The notes: generated by a model not told the origin, from the sequence alone. A stretch of 9,569 bases of DNA from Sulfurovum sp. (GCA_015661795.1 DQVJ01000016.1:1-9569); one strand, 5' to 3'. Shown: positions 1 through 7,596, counted from the first letter of the stretch. A program made the numbers and translations.

Positions 1-82
1 TAATGTATTGATATAAATCAAATTTATGAATCCTATCAAAAAAAATGGATAACGATTCAACCCTAGTAATCAAACAGAAATA

Positions 83-91
83 TGTTAAAAT
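83..91 (+). promoter_or_regulatory. Probable extended -10 promoter of the peptide-transporter operon
   Basis: TG-T-TAAAAT is an extended -10 box (TGn followed by a five-of-six match to TATAAT). It lies 36 bases before the first gene, so transcription would start near base 97-98 and leave a leader of about 30 bases. No clear -35 box is visible, but the upstream DNA is rich in A and T runs, as is usual for Campylobacterota sigma-70 promoters. The rest of bases 1-82 holds no gene I can support. Confidence 0.45.
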
Positions 92-127
92 CTATCTGAT
101 TGAACGAGGAAGTCAATAGAAAGGTAT

Positions 128-2314
128 ATGTCAAAGGTGATAAGTATCAAATGGATAAGTATTTTATTGTGTATAAGTATTTTTGTATACGCTGATGTGT
201 GGAACAATCCTCATGACAGTCAAAAAGTAAAAACAGATACGCTTTTTAGTTCCTTTTCGTTACCTCCTAAAAAGTTAGATCCTGTGATTTCTTACTCTAT
301 GAATGAATGGGCTATCATCGGGCAAATCTACGAACCACCGTTACAGTACAATTATCTTAAGAGACCTTATGCACTAGAACCACTAACGCTCACTACTCTA
401 CCTACCATTCGTTACTTGGACAAGGATAATAATGAAGTGGCAGAAGATTCAGACAATGTGGTTTATTCTGAATATATTTTGGAAGTAAGAAAAGATGTTA
501 AGTATCAAAACCATCCTTCTTTTGTAAAAAATAACACAGGGGAGTTGATATATGGTGCGTTAGATAAAGAGAGTTTGGAAGAGATTGAAACACCTTATGA
601 CTTTAGTCAGACAGCCACACGACACTTGCATGCAGAAGATTATGCGTATGCCATTAAACGTATGGCAGTTCGACAAAACCATTCACCAGTTTTAGACAGT
701 ATGTTAGACCATATTGTTGGTTTGGAAAAGTTCTCACATAGGATTACCCAAATAGCAAAAGAGAAAAAGCAGCATCATGAGTTATTGGATTTGCGTCCTT
801 ATACTATCGAGGGGGTGACTGTTGTAGGTAGCCATAGATTGCAAATTAAAATAAAAGGAAAGTATCCTCAGTTTCTTTATTGGCTAAGTATGAATTTTTT
901 TGCACCTATACCATGGGAAGCAGATTTGTTTTATCAGCAGGATGCACTGATAGCGAAAAACATAACGCTCAATTGGTTTCCTGTCGGAACGGGAGCCTAC
1001 TATCTGGCAGAAAATAATCCAAACAAGCAGATGAGATTACTCAGGAACCCAAATTATCATACAGAATATTATCCTACTTTAAGTAAGGAAGAACAAGTAG
1101 CATCTCATGTGCCAAAGGATTTGTTAAAGGATGCAGGTTTAACATTACCTTTTATTCAAGAGGTGATTTATTCTCTAGAAAAAGAGAGTATTCCTTTATG
1201 GAATAAGTTTTTACAAGGATATTATGATGCTTCAGGTATCAGTTCCGAAGCATTTGATCAAGCAGTACAGATTTCTACAAGTGGGAATATGGGGTTGAGC
1301 CAAGAGATGGAGGAAAAAGGTATTGTCTTAAAAGGTTCAGTGCAACCATCTATTTTTTATTTGGCTTTTAATATGGTTGATCCAATTGTAGGAGGCTACT
1401 CACAAGCGGCCAAAAAATTGCGTCAGGCAATCAGTATTGCTCAGAACCAGGAGGAGTATATCTCTATTTTTATGAATGAAAGAGGTATCGCTGCACAAGG
1501 GATTATTCCTCCTGGTATTTTTGGGCATGAAGAGGGAGAAGAGGGTACCAACAAGGTAATATATGATTGGGTGAAGGGGAAAAGGGTACGAAAACCTTTA
1601 AATGTGGCTAAAAGATTATTGGCAGAAGCTGGATACCCCAATGGGATATCTGAAAAGACAGGGAAACCTTTAAAATTATATTATGATACAACTGCTACTG
1701 GTCCTGATGACAGAGCATTAATGGATTGGCAACGAAAACAGTTTGATAAACTCGGTATCCAGCTGGTTATTAGAGCTACAGATTATAATCGCTTCCAAGA
1801 CAAGGTGAGAAAAGGAAAGACACAACTTTTTTCCTGGGGTTGGAATGCAGACTATCCTGACCCTGAAAACTTCTTTTTTTTACTCTATGGTGGTAATGCC
1901 TCTGTGGATACCAATGGAGCAGGTATCAATAGTTCAAATTACAAAAATACAAAATTCGATGCACTCTTTACTCAGATGAAGACTATGAAAAATACTCCCA
2001 AGAGAATGAAACTTATTAAAGAGATGACTGAGATATTAAGGGAGGATGCCCCGTGGATATGGGGGATTCATCCAAAATCTTTAACCCTGTCACATCAGTG
2101 GTATCAAAATGTGTTACCTAATGACATGGCAAACAATACACTGAAGTATAAGCGAATAAATGCTTCTTTAAGAGTAAAAAAACAACAAGAGTGGAATCAA
2201 CCGGTCATTTTCCCTTTTGTTTTGCTTGTTTTGTTTAGTGTATGCATGGGATTCCTTCTTTTACGGGCGTATCACAATAGACAAAAGATGGTTATCTATA
2301 AGGAGAAGCAGTAA
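128..2314 (+). CDS. Family-5 (OppA/DppA-type) solute-binding protein with C-terminal membrane anchor
   Basis: This is the periplasmic ligand-capturing component of a peptide/nickel-type ABC importer. Residues 1-22 form a signal peptide (basic start, hydrophobic core, likely cleavage after V-Y-A at 22). Cys15 is not in a lipobox. Family-5 landmarks are the IYEPPL segment near residue 67, AKRLLAEAGYPNG at 494-506 and WGWNADYPDPENFF at 570-583. At 728 residues it is about 200 longer than typical OppA/DppA. Unusually, residues 692-712 form a strong hydrophobic segment followed by a basic 16-residue tail (R713, R718, K720, K725, K727). The mature protein is therefore probably fixed in the inner membrane instead of diffusing freely. 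A ribosome binding site (AAAGG, 120-124) sits only 3 bases before the ATG, and GAGGAAG lies further up at 106-112. A GTG at codon 4 is a possible alternative start. The gene heads a four-gene operon whose next start codon directly follows its stop. The ligand is not predictable: di/oligopeptides are likely, but other small molecules are possible. Confidence 0.9.
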   Translation: MSKVISIKWISILLCISIFVYADVWNNPHDSQKVKTDTLFSSFSLPPKKLDPVISYSMNEWAIIGQIYEPPLQYNYLKRPYALEPLTLTTLPTIRYLDKDNNEVAEDSDNVVYSEYILEVRKDVKYQNHPSFVKNNTGELIYGALDKESLEEIETPYDFSQTATRHLHAEDYAYAIKRMAVRQNHSPVLDSMLDHIVGLEKFSHRITQIAKEKKQHHELLDLRPYTIEGVTVVGSHRLQIKIKGKYPQFLYWLSMNFFAPIPWEADLFYQQDALIAKNITLNWFPVGTGAYYLAENNPNKQMRLLRNPNYHTEYYPTLSKEEQVASHVPKDLLKDAGLTLPFIQEVIYSLEKESIPLWNKFLQGYYDASGISSEAFDQAVQISTSGNMGLSQEMEEKGIVLKGSVQPSIFYLAFNMVDPIVGGYSQAAKKLRQAISIAQNQEEYISIFMNERGIAAQGIIPPGIFGHEEGEEGTNKVIYDWVKGKRVRKPLNVAKRLLAEAGYPNGISEKTGKPLKLYYDTTATGPDDRALMDWQRKQFDKLGIQLVIRATDYNRFQDKVRKGKTQLFSWGWNADYPDPENFFFLLYGGNASVDTNGAGINSSNYKNTKFDALFTQMKTMKNTPKRMKLIKEMTEILREDAPWIWGIHPKSLTLSHQWYQNVLPNDMANNTLKYKRINASLRVKKQQEWNQPVIFPFVLLVLFSVCMGFLLLRAYHNRQKMVIYKEKQ

Positions 2315-3292
2315 ATGTTGTCTTATATCATACGAAGAATTTTATACGCAGTGCCTATCTTGATTGGGGTAAACTTGATTACTTTTTTGTTGTTTTTCAT
2401 GGTGAACAGTCCTGATGATATGGCAAGAGCACAACTTGGAGCCAAACAAGTCTCTCCTGAACTCATTCATTCGTGGAAAGAGGCAAGGGGCTATGATAAG
2501 CCTCTTTTTATCAATTATGAATCTGAAGGTATCCAAAAAGCTACCGACACACTTTTTGTACAAGAGTCTCTCAAACTTTTTTCTTTTGATTTTGGTTTTT
2601 CGGATGCAAACCGTGATATTGGTTCAGATATCAAAGAAAGAATGGCACCAAGTTTGGCAATAGCACTGCCTACCTTTCTGATAGCATTGATTACCAATAT
2701 CTCTTTAGCCTTGCTTTTGGTACTTTTTAGAGGTTCTGTTTTAGACACAAGTATGATGATTTTGGCAGTAATGATTATGTCTATTTCAGGGTTATTTTAT
2801 ATTATTGCGGGGCAGGTACTTTTTTCTAAAATGTGGCATTGGGTGCCTATCTCAGGGTATGAGAGTGGTTGGGATGGTGTTAAGTTTATTATACTCCCTG
2901 TACTGATAGGGGTATTTGCAGGTATTGGTTCAGGGGTACGCTGGTACAGAAGTATATTTTTAGAGCAAATCAATCAAGATTATGTACGTACAGCAAGAGC
3001 CAAAGGATTGTCCGAATTAAAAGTACTCTTTGGACATGTCTTACGCAATGGAATGCTGCCCATTTTAACAGGGGTAGTTGTAATTATCCCTTCCCTTTTT
3101 ATGGGCAGTTTGATTATGGAGTCTTTTTTCGGTATTCCCGGACTTGGTTCTTATACGATTGATGCGATTCATGCACAGGATTTTGCTATCGTCAAGGCGA
3201 TGGTGTTTTTAGGCTCTGTTCTGTATATCGTAGGTTTGATCCTCACAGATATTTCATATACACTGTTTGATCCAAGGGTAAAGCTATCATGA
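2315..3292 (+). CDS. ABC transporter permease, DppB/OppB/YejB type
   Basis: This is one of the two inner-membrane channel subunits of the importer. The N-terminus (LSYIIRRILYAVPILIGVN) is the hallmark first membrane helix of DppB-type permeases, followed by the usual periplasmic loop with GYDKP near residues 59-63. The remaining helices follow, and the cytoplasmic EAA loop that docks the ATPase begins at Y223 (YVRTARAKGLSELK). The protein ends with the family's typical LFDPRVKLS. At 325 residues it has normal length. The start is secure: the ATG abuts the preceding TAA, and AAGGAG at 2300-2305 gives well-spaced ribosome binding. Its last four bases overlap the next gene (ATGA), so the two permease subunits are probably translationally coupled. 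Substrate specificity cannot be read from this subunit. Confidence 0.93.
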   Translation: MLSYIIRRILYAVPILIGVNLITFLLFFMVNSPDDMARAQLGAKQVSPELIHSWKEARGYDKPLFINYESEGIQKATDTLFVQESLKLFSFDFGFSDANRDIGSDIKERMAPSLAIALPTFLIALITNISLALLLVLFRGSVLDTSMMILAVMIMSISGLFYIIAGQVLFSKMWHWVPISGYESGWDGVKFIILPVLIGVFAGIGSGVRWYRSIFLEQINQDYVRTARAKGLSELKVLFGHVLRNGMLPILTGVVVIIPSLFMGSLIMESFFGIPGLGSYTIDAIHAQDFAIVKAMVFLGSVLYIVGLILTDISYTLFDPRVKLS

Positions 3293-4626
3293 AAATTATA
3301 TTACTCTGGACAGATGTGATGGTTTGGTTATTGGTTATATCTCTGTTACTATGGGCCTGGACGGTTTCTCGCTCTCCTCAAGTCAGAAAGCTTTGGCATA
3401 CTGTTTTTAAGTCAAGTATTGCGATGGCTTCAGCCATTATATTACTTTTTTATCTTCTCTTTGCATTGCTTGATTCTGTACATTTTCGTTTAGCTACCAC
3501 GACAAATGAGAGTCAAAGTAAAACGCTACAGTATGGAGGGATAACAAGCTTACTTGACATAATGTTCTCGCATAATATGAAAAATACTGAACGTACCTAT
3601 TCAGCACCTTTTGCGACACACGAATATACCAAGTCTATTGTGCTAAATGAACACGGTGTGACAAAGCAGGAATATTTACCTCTTAAATATGTGGGCACAG
3701 GGGATGACATTATCGGTAAGTCCATATTTGCAGGATTTGTTGGGTTGGTGATAGTAGGGGTATTGATTCTTATGCATATATTGTGGCGTGGAAGAAGAGG
3801 ACTGAAAAGCGAGTTACCATGGCGTACAGCATATCTGACCTTTGGAGTGTTGATTATCACTTTTACGTGGCTCTATTTATTAAGTTATCACTATCATGTT
3901 TTAGGAACAGATAAGGTGGGAGGTGATGTACTGTATCAAAGTTTGAAAAGTATTCGAACAGGGGTACTTATAGGTATATTGACAACATTAATTATGTTAC
4001 CCGTTGCAGTTATATTAGGGGTGAGTGCCGGACTTTTTGGAGGCTGGGTAGATGATGGTATACAATATTTGTATACTACACTCAGTTCTATCCCCGGTGT
4101 ATTGCTCATCGCAGCAGGGGTACTTTCTATGCAGGTGATGATGGACAATAACCCAACATGGTTTGAAACAACATTGGAGCGTTCAGACTTACGTTTACTT
4201 TTTTTAATCATTATCCTTGGGGTGACTTCATGGACGGGTTTGTGCCGTTTGTTACGGGCAGAGACATTAAAAATATCTCAAATAGAGTTTGTCACTGCTG
4301 CCAAAGCTTTTGGCGTAGGAAAAGTGACCATTATACGCAGACATATCATTCCAAATCTTATGCATATTATCCTTATTTCAGTGGTATTGGACTTTTCAGG
4401 TTTAGTACTTGCTGAAGCGGTACTTTCCTATGTGGGGGTGGGGGTTGACCCTACTATGCATTCGTGGGGAAATATGATCAACCAAGCAAGGCTTGAGATG
4501 GCAAGAGAACCCATGGTATGGTGGTCACTGTTTTCTGCCTTTGTGTTTATGTTTATTTTGGTATTGGCTGCAAATTTATTTTCAGACAGGATTCAAAGGG
4601 TATTAGATCCAAGGAATAAATCATGA
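3289..4626 (+). CDS. ABC transporter permease, DppC/YejE type, with enlarged N-terminal membrane region
   Basis: This is the second channel subunit, pairing with the DppB-type protein. The DppC core is clear: LGTDKVGGD at 205-213 (the family's conserved loop), then the permease helices, the EAA loop around 336-356 (TAAKAFGVGK) and a terminal VLDPRNKS. At 445 residues it is about 140 longer than ordinary DppC. The extra part lies before the core: hydrophobic segments at about 5-27, 41-62, 146-166 and 178-199, and a polar loop of about 80 residues (63-145) between the second and third. Basic residues after segments 1 and 3 predict that this loop is periplasmic. I infer that segment 2 equals the usual first DppC helix, with an extra helix in front and a helical hairpin inserted before the LGTD loop. 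The ATGA overlaps at both ends place it firmly in the operon. Confidence 0.92.
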   Translation: MKIILLWTDVMVWLLVISLLLWAWTVSRSPQVRKLWHTVFKSSIAMASAIILLFYLLFALLDSVHFRLATTTNESQSKTLQYGGITSLLDIMFSHNMKNTERTYSAPFATHEYTKSIVLNEHGVTKQEYLPLKYVGTGDDIIGKSIFAGFVGLVIVGVLILMHILWRGRRGLKSELPWRTAYLTFGVLIITFTWLYLLSYHYHVLGTDKVGGDVLYQSLKSIRTGVLIGILTTLIMLPVAVILGVSAGLFGGWVDDGIQYLYTTLSSIPGVLLIAAGVLSMQVMMDNNPTWFETTLERSDLRLLFLIIILGVTSWTGLCRLLRAETLKISQIEFVTAAKAFGVGKVTIIRRHIIPNLMHIILISVVLDFSGLVLAEAVLSYVGVGVDPTMHSWGNMINQARLEMAREPMVWWSLFSAFVFMFILVLAANLFSDRIQRVLDPRNKS

Positions 4627-6230
4627 GTACTATGTTAGCTGTAACAGATTTAAATGTATCTATCGGTCAAGACACACTTCTAAAGTCTATAAGCTTTGAG
4701 ATACAACAAGGTGAGATATTTGCACTGGTTGGCGAATCAGGGTCTGGAAAATCTTTAACCTCATTGGCTATCATGAGACTATTACCAGATGTGATATCGA
4801 TACGTTCTGGGGATATTACACTACACAATAAATCTTTATTTGTATTACCCGAATCACAGATGCAAAAAATACGTGGCAAACAAATAGCCATGATATTTCA
4901 AGAACCAATGTCTGCACTTAATCCAGTTATGACAGTGGGGGAACAAGTCGCTGAAGTGATTAAAATACATTTGGGGTTGAAAAAAGATGCAGTAAGAAAG
5001 AAAGTGATTTCCCTTTTTGAAGAAGTGGCATTGAAGAATCCGAAAGAGAGATATGGATGGTACCCTCATCAGTTGTCTGGGGGGCAGAAGCAAAGAGTTA
5101 TGATTGCCATCGCATTGGCATGTGAACCTGATTTATTGATTGCAGATGAACCAACTACTGCACTGGATGTCACAATACAAGCACAGGTGTTGACACTCTT
5201 GAAGAAAATACAAAAAGATAGAGGACTCTCTATACTTTTTATTACGCATGATATGGCTATTGTTGCACAAATGGCTGATAAGATTGCAGTGATGTATCAT
5301 GGAGAAATAGTAGAACAAGCAGAGCGTAAAACTTTTTTTACCCATCCTCAACATCCTTATACAAAAAGCCTGTTAAAGGATGCCATGGTAAAAATAGAAA
5401 AACATACCATAGATATAGACAAAGATACATTACTTGAAGTAGAAGGTTTGAAAGTTCATTTCCCTATTAAAAAAGGTTTGCTTCAACGAACAGTAGGGTA
5501 TGTGAAGGCTGTTGATGATGTCACCTTTTCTATCAAAAGAGGTAAAACACTTGCTTTGGTAGGAGAGTCTGGATCTGGAAAAAGTACCATAGGTCAGGCT
5601 ATATTATCTTTGATTCCCGTTACGCAAGGAAGTGTAAAGTTTGAAAATATCAATCTTGTAGACTTGCATGATAAGGCTTTGAAAGTGTATCGACGTAAAA
5701 TACAAATTGTGTTTCAAGATCCCTTTTCAGCATTGAACCCTCGTATGAACATTGGTGATATCATTAGAGAAGGCATGATAAGTCTTGGCGTGGGTCCTCA
5801 AACAAGAGTATTACAGGATGAATATATTAAAACATTACTTTTAAAAGTGGAGTTGCAAGCAGACTATCTGACCCGCTATCCTCATGAATTTTCCGGTGGT
5901 CAACGCCAGCGTATAGGTATCGCAAGAGCGCTAGCTGTAGAGCCAGAACTTATTATCTGTGATGAACCTACATCAGCACTTGATGTTTCTGTTCGGATGC
6001 AAGTGCTTAAGTTACTTAAAAAACTGCAAAAAGAGTCAGCTGTATCTTATCTGTTTATCACGCATGATTTGTCCATTGTTCCAGTGATTGCAGATGAAGT
6101 GGCTGTGATGAAAGAGGGAAAAATAGTAGAACAGGGTCTTGTAAGTGATGTCATGCATAACCCTCAAAATGCATATACACAAAAACTACTTTTATCTGCA
6201 CCAAAATTACCAAATAATGAAAATATTTAA
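4623..6230 (+). CDS. Peptide-type ABC transporter ATPase with two fused nucleotide-binding domains (DppD-DppF/YejF type)
   Basis: This cytoplasmic protein powers the importer by ATP hydrolysis. It holds two complete ABC ATPase domains in one chain. Domain 1 has Walker A GESGSGKS at 37-44, signature LSGGQ at 151-155 and Walker B LLIADE at 171-176, then an ITHD switch histidine. It is followed by the peptide-transporter C-terminal segment (HPQHPYTKSLL). Domain 2 has Walker A GESGSGKST at 314-322, signature FSGGQ at 423-427, Walker B LIICDE at 443-448, and again ITHD. Both sites look catalytically intact. At 535 residues it matches the length of YejF-like fusions, which replace separate DppD and DppF proteins. 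The start overlaps the permease stop as ATGA. With this gene the operon encodes every part of an importer: one binding protein, two permeases and two ATPase domains. Confidence 0.95.
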   Translation: MSTMLAVTDLNVSIGQDTLLKSISFEIQQGEIFALVGESGSGKSLTSLAIMRLLPDVISIRSGDITLHNKSLFVLPESQMQKIRGKQIAMIFQEPMSALNPVMTVGEQVAEVIKIHLGLKKDAVRKKVISLFEEVALKNPKERYGWYPHQLSGGQKQRVMIAIALACEPDLLIADEPTTALDVTIQAQVLTLLKKIQKDRGLSILFITHDMAIVAQMADKIAVMYHGEIVEQAERKTFFTHPQHPYTKSLLKDAMVKIEKHTIDIDKDTLLEVEGLKVHFPIKKGLLQRTVGYVKAVDDVTFSIKRGKTLALVGESGSGKSTIGQAILSLIPVTQGSVKFENINLVDLHDKALKVYRRKIQIVFQDPFSALNPRMNIGDIIREGMISLGVGPQTRVLQDEYIKTLLLKVELQADYLTRYPHEFSGGQRQRIGIARALAVEPELIICDEPTSALDVSVRMQVLKLLKKLQKESAVSYLFITHDLSIVPVIADEVAVMKEGKIVEQGLVSDVMHNPQNAYTQKLLLSAPKLPNNENI

Positions 6231-6240
6231 TTCATTTTTT
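6212..6240 (+). terminator. Weak A/T hairpin with T run at the end of the transporter operon
   Basis: AATGAA (6216-6221) pairs with TTCATT (6231-6236) around a 9-base loop containing the ATPase stop codon. After one T-T mismatch the pairing extends to AAA/TTT, so the 3' arm doubles as the T run (6235-6240). There is almost no G+C in the stem, so this would be a leaky terminator at best. Some readthrough from the transporter genes into luxS is plausible. Confidence 0.3.
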
Positions 6241-6264
6241 AACCCTTTTACTCCATTTTCAAGC

Positions 6265-6270
6265 TATAAT
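6265..6270 (+). promoter_or_regulatory. Probable -10 box of the luxS promoter
   Basis: This is a perfect TATAAT in the 66-base gap before luxS. Transcription would start near base 6277, leaving about 20 bases of leader that include the AAAGGA ribosome binding site at 6284-6289. The upstream DNA carries T-rich tracts but no convincing -35 box, which is common in Campylobacterota. Confidence 0.6.
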
Positions 6271-6296
6271 AAACATTATACTTAAAGGATATACCT

Positions 6297-6812
6297 ATGC
6301 CATTATTAGACAGTTTTACAGTAGATCATACGAAGATGATTGCACCCGCAGTGAGAGTTGCGAAGACAATGTCGACACCAAGTGGAGATGATATTACGGT
6401 ATTTGATTTACGCTTTTGTGTGCCAAATGAAGAAAAACTTTCTGCAAAAGGCATTCATACTTTAGAACATCTCTTCGCAGGCTTCATGAGAGAACATCTT
6501 AATGATAAAAATGTTGAAATCATTGACCTGTCTCCCATGGGATGTCGTACAGGTTTTTACATGTCACTTCTGGGAAATCCAAAAGCAAAAAAAGTTGCTA
6601 AAGCATGGAAAAAATCTATGGAAGATGTATTGGGTGTAAAGTCTGAAAAAGATATCCCTGAACTTAACCTTCACCAGTGTGGTACCTATAAAATGCATTC
6701 ACTGGATGATGCTAAAGCGATTGCTGCAGATGTTATAGACAGAGGGATTGGAGAAATGAGTAACAAAAAATTAAAAATGAGTAAAAAACAACTCAAAAAT
6801 GCCAATAAATAA
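6297..6812 (+). CDS. luxS: S-ribosylhomocysteine lyase (AI-2 synthase)
   Basis: LuxS is cytosolic. It splits S-ribosylhomocysteine into homocysteine and DPD, the precursor of autoinducer-2. This recycles the product of S-adenosylmethionine-dependent methylation after the nucleosidase Pfs has removed adenine. The metal site is complete: H54 and H58 in HTLEHLFAGF, and C128 in HQCGT. The catalytic residues E57 and C83 (MGCRTGFYMS) and substrate-contact residues such as R39 in FDLRFC are present. The sequence closely resembles Campylobacter LuxS from MPLLDSF through MHSLD, the strongest taxonomic clue in the window. The 171-residue length is slightly long. The tail is lysine-rich and contains a seven-residue imperfect repeat (MSNKKLK at 154-160, MSKKQLK at 161-167). 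AAAGGA at 6284-6289 supports the start. It is followed by the methyltransferase gene with a 14-base overlap. Confidence 0.97.
   Translation: MPLLDSFTVDHTKMIAPAVRVAKTMSTPSGDDITVFDLRFCVPNEEKLSAKGIHTLEHLFAGFMREHLNDKNVEIIDLSPMGCRTGFYMSLLGNPKAKKVAKAWKKSMEDVLGVKSEKDIPELNLHQCGTYKMHSLDDAKAIAADVIDRGIGEMSNKKLKMSKKQLKNANK
6756..6797 (+). repeat. Imperfect 21-bp tandem duplication in the luxS 3' end
   Basis: Two adjacent 21-base units (6756-6776 and 6777-6797) both begin ATGAGTAA and match at 17 of 21 positions. They encode MSNKKLK and MSKKQLK. The first unit aligns with the MNNKELK region near the end of Campylobacter LuxS, so the second looks like an added copy that lengthens the tail up to the start of the next gene. 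Because the region is A-rich and low in complexity, chance similarity is not excluded. Confidence 0.55.
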
Positions 6813-7596
6813 TGCACTACACAGTGCTAAGAAGGACTTAGTTTTATGTGAAGACGGTAGTTATACACTCTATTCACATGCCTTTAATGAAGCCTATCAT
6901 TCCACCAAAGATGGTGCGTTGTATGAGAGTTTGGAAAAACATGTCAAACCCGCATTACATCTTAGGTCAGAAAAAGAAAAACTCACTATCTTAGATATCT
7001 GTTTTGGTTTAGGGTACAACACTTTCGCAACACTGTACTATATTCAAAAACATCATTTAAATACAAAGATACATATACTTTCTCCAGAGTTTGATGAAGC
7101 ACTTGTACGTTCTTTGCATACTTTTGATTTCCCTTCAGAGTTTGATAGTATTAGGCATATTATTAGGGCTGTTGCAGAAGATTTAATATATGAAGATGAT
7201 CAGTTTAAGATAGAAGTCTTACTGGGAGATGCAAGGCATATCCTTCCTGCAATAAGCAAAAAAGTAGATATTGTGTATCAGGATGCTTTTAGTCCTATGC
7301 ATAACCCTTTACTTTGGACACGAGAATGGTTTTTTGATGTGAGGGGCATTTGTAATGAAGATGCAATACTCACTACTTACTCAACAGCAGCTGCTATACG
7401 TTTGGGGTTGTATGAAAATGGGTTTTATATTTTTGTACACCGTGCGCAGATGATGCGTTATTCAACTGTGGCATCTTTAACATTTCTTGAAGGCTTAGAA
7501 CATATAGATATGGAGTTGAAAAAGATACGCAATACTGAGGCTAAAAGTATGCGGGATGAAGATTACATCCAGCACAAATCTATGCTAAGTAAGTAG
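6799..7596 (+). CDS. mnmC: Stand-alone MnmC2-type tRNA (mnm5U34) methyltransferase
   Basis: This is a SAM-dependent methyltransferase of the DUF752/MnmC2 family. The family makes the last methyl transfer to 5-aminomethyl-uridine at the wobble position (U34) of certain tRNAs. The N-terminus carries the family pattern DGSYTLYSHAFNEAYHS, the SAM-binding loop is LDICFGLGYNT at 65-75, and the hallmark DAFSPMHNPLLWT is at 162-174, matching the DGFAPAKNPDMW region of E. coli MnmC. The 265-residue length covers only the methyltransferase. The FAD-dependent oxidase domain of bifunctional MnmC is absent, as in the Aquifex DUF752 enzyme. The only sensible ATG lies 14 bases inside luxS and no clear ribosome binding site precedes it, so translation is probably coupled to luxS. 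The gene ends 5 bases from the convergent ferritin gene. Confidence 0.82.
   Translation: MPINNALHSAKKDLVLCEDGSYTLYSHAFNEAYHSTKDGALYESLEKHVKPALHLRSEKEKLTILDICFGLGYNTFATLYYIQKHHLNTKIHILSPEFDEALVRSLHTFDFPSEFDSIRHIIRAVAEDLIYEDDQFKIEVLLGDARHILPAISKKVDIVYQDAFSPMHNPLLWTREWFFDVRGICNEDAILTTYSTAAAIRLGLYENGFYIFVHRAQMMRYSTVASLTFLEGLEHIDMELKKIRNTEAKSMRDEDYIQHKSMLSK

Noticed and set aside
1..66. Reverse-strand frame open to the window edge (from base 66 leftward), and a plus-strand stretch at 4-63 that reads like protein.
   Set aside because: Both are about 20 codons in A/T-rich DNA. The reverse frame has only a TTG as possible start, and the plus frame follows a stop and has no start codon. Too short to separate from chance.
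3936..4211. A 91-codon minus-strand reading frame within the enlarged permease gene.
   Set aside because: The plus-strand frame is a clear permease. The antisense product has no recognisable feature or upstream ribosome binding site.
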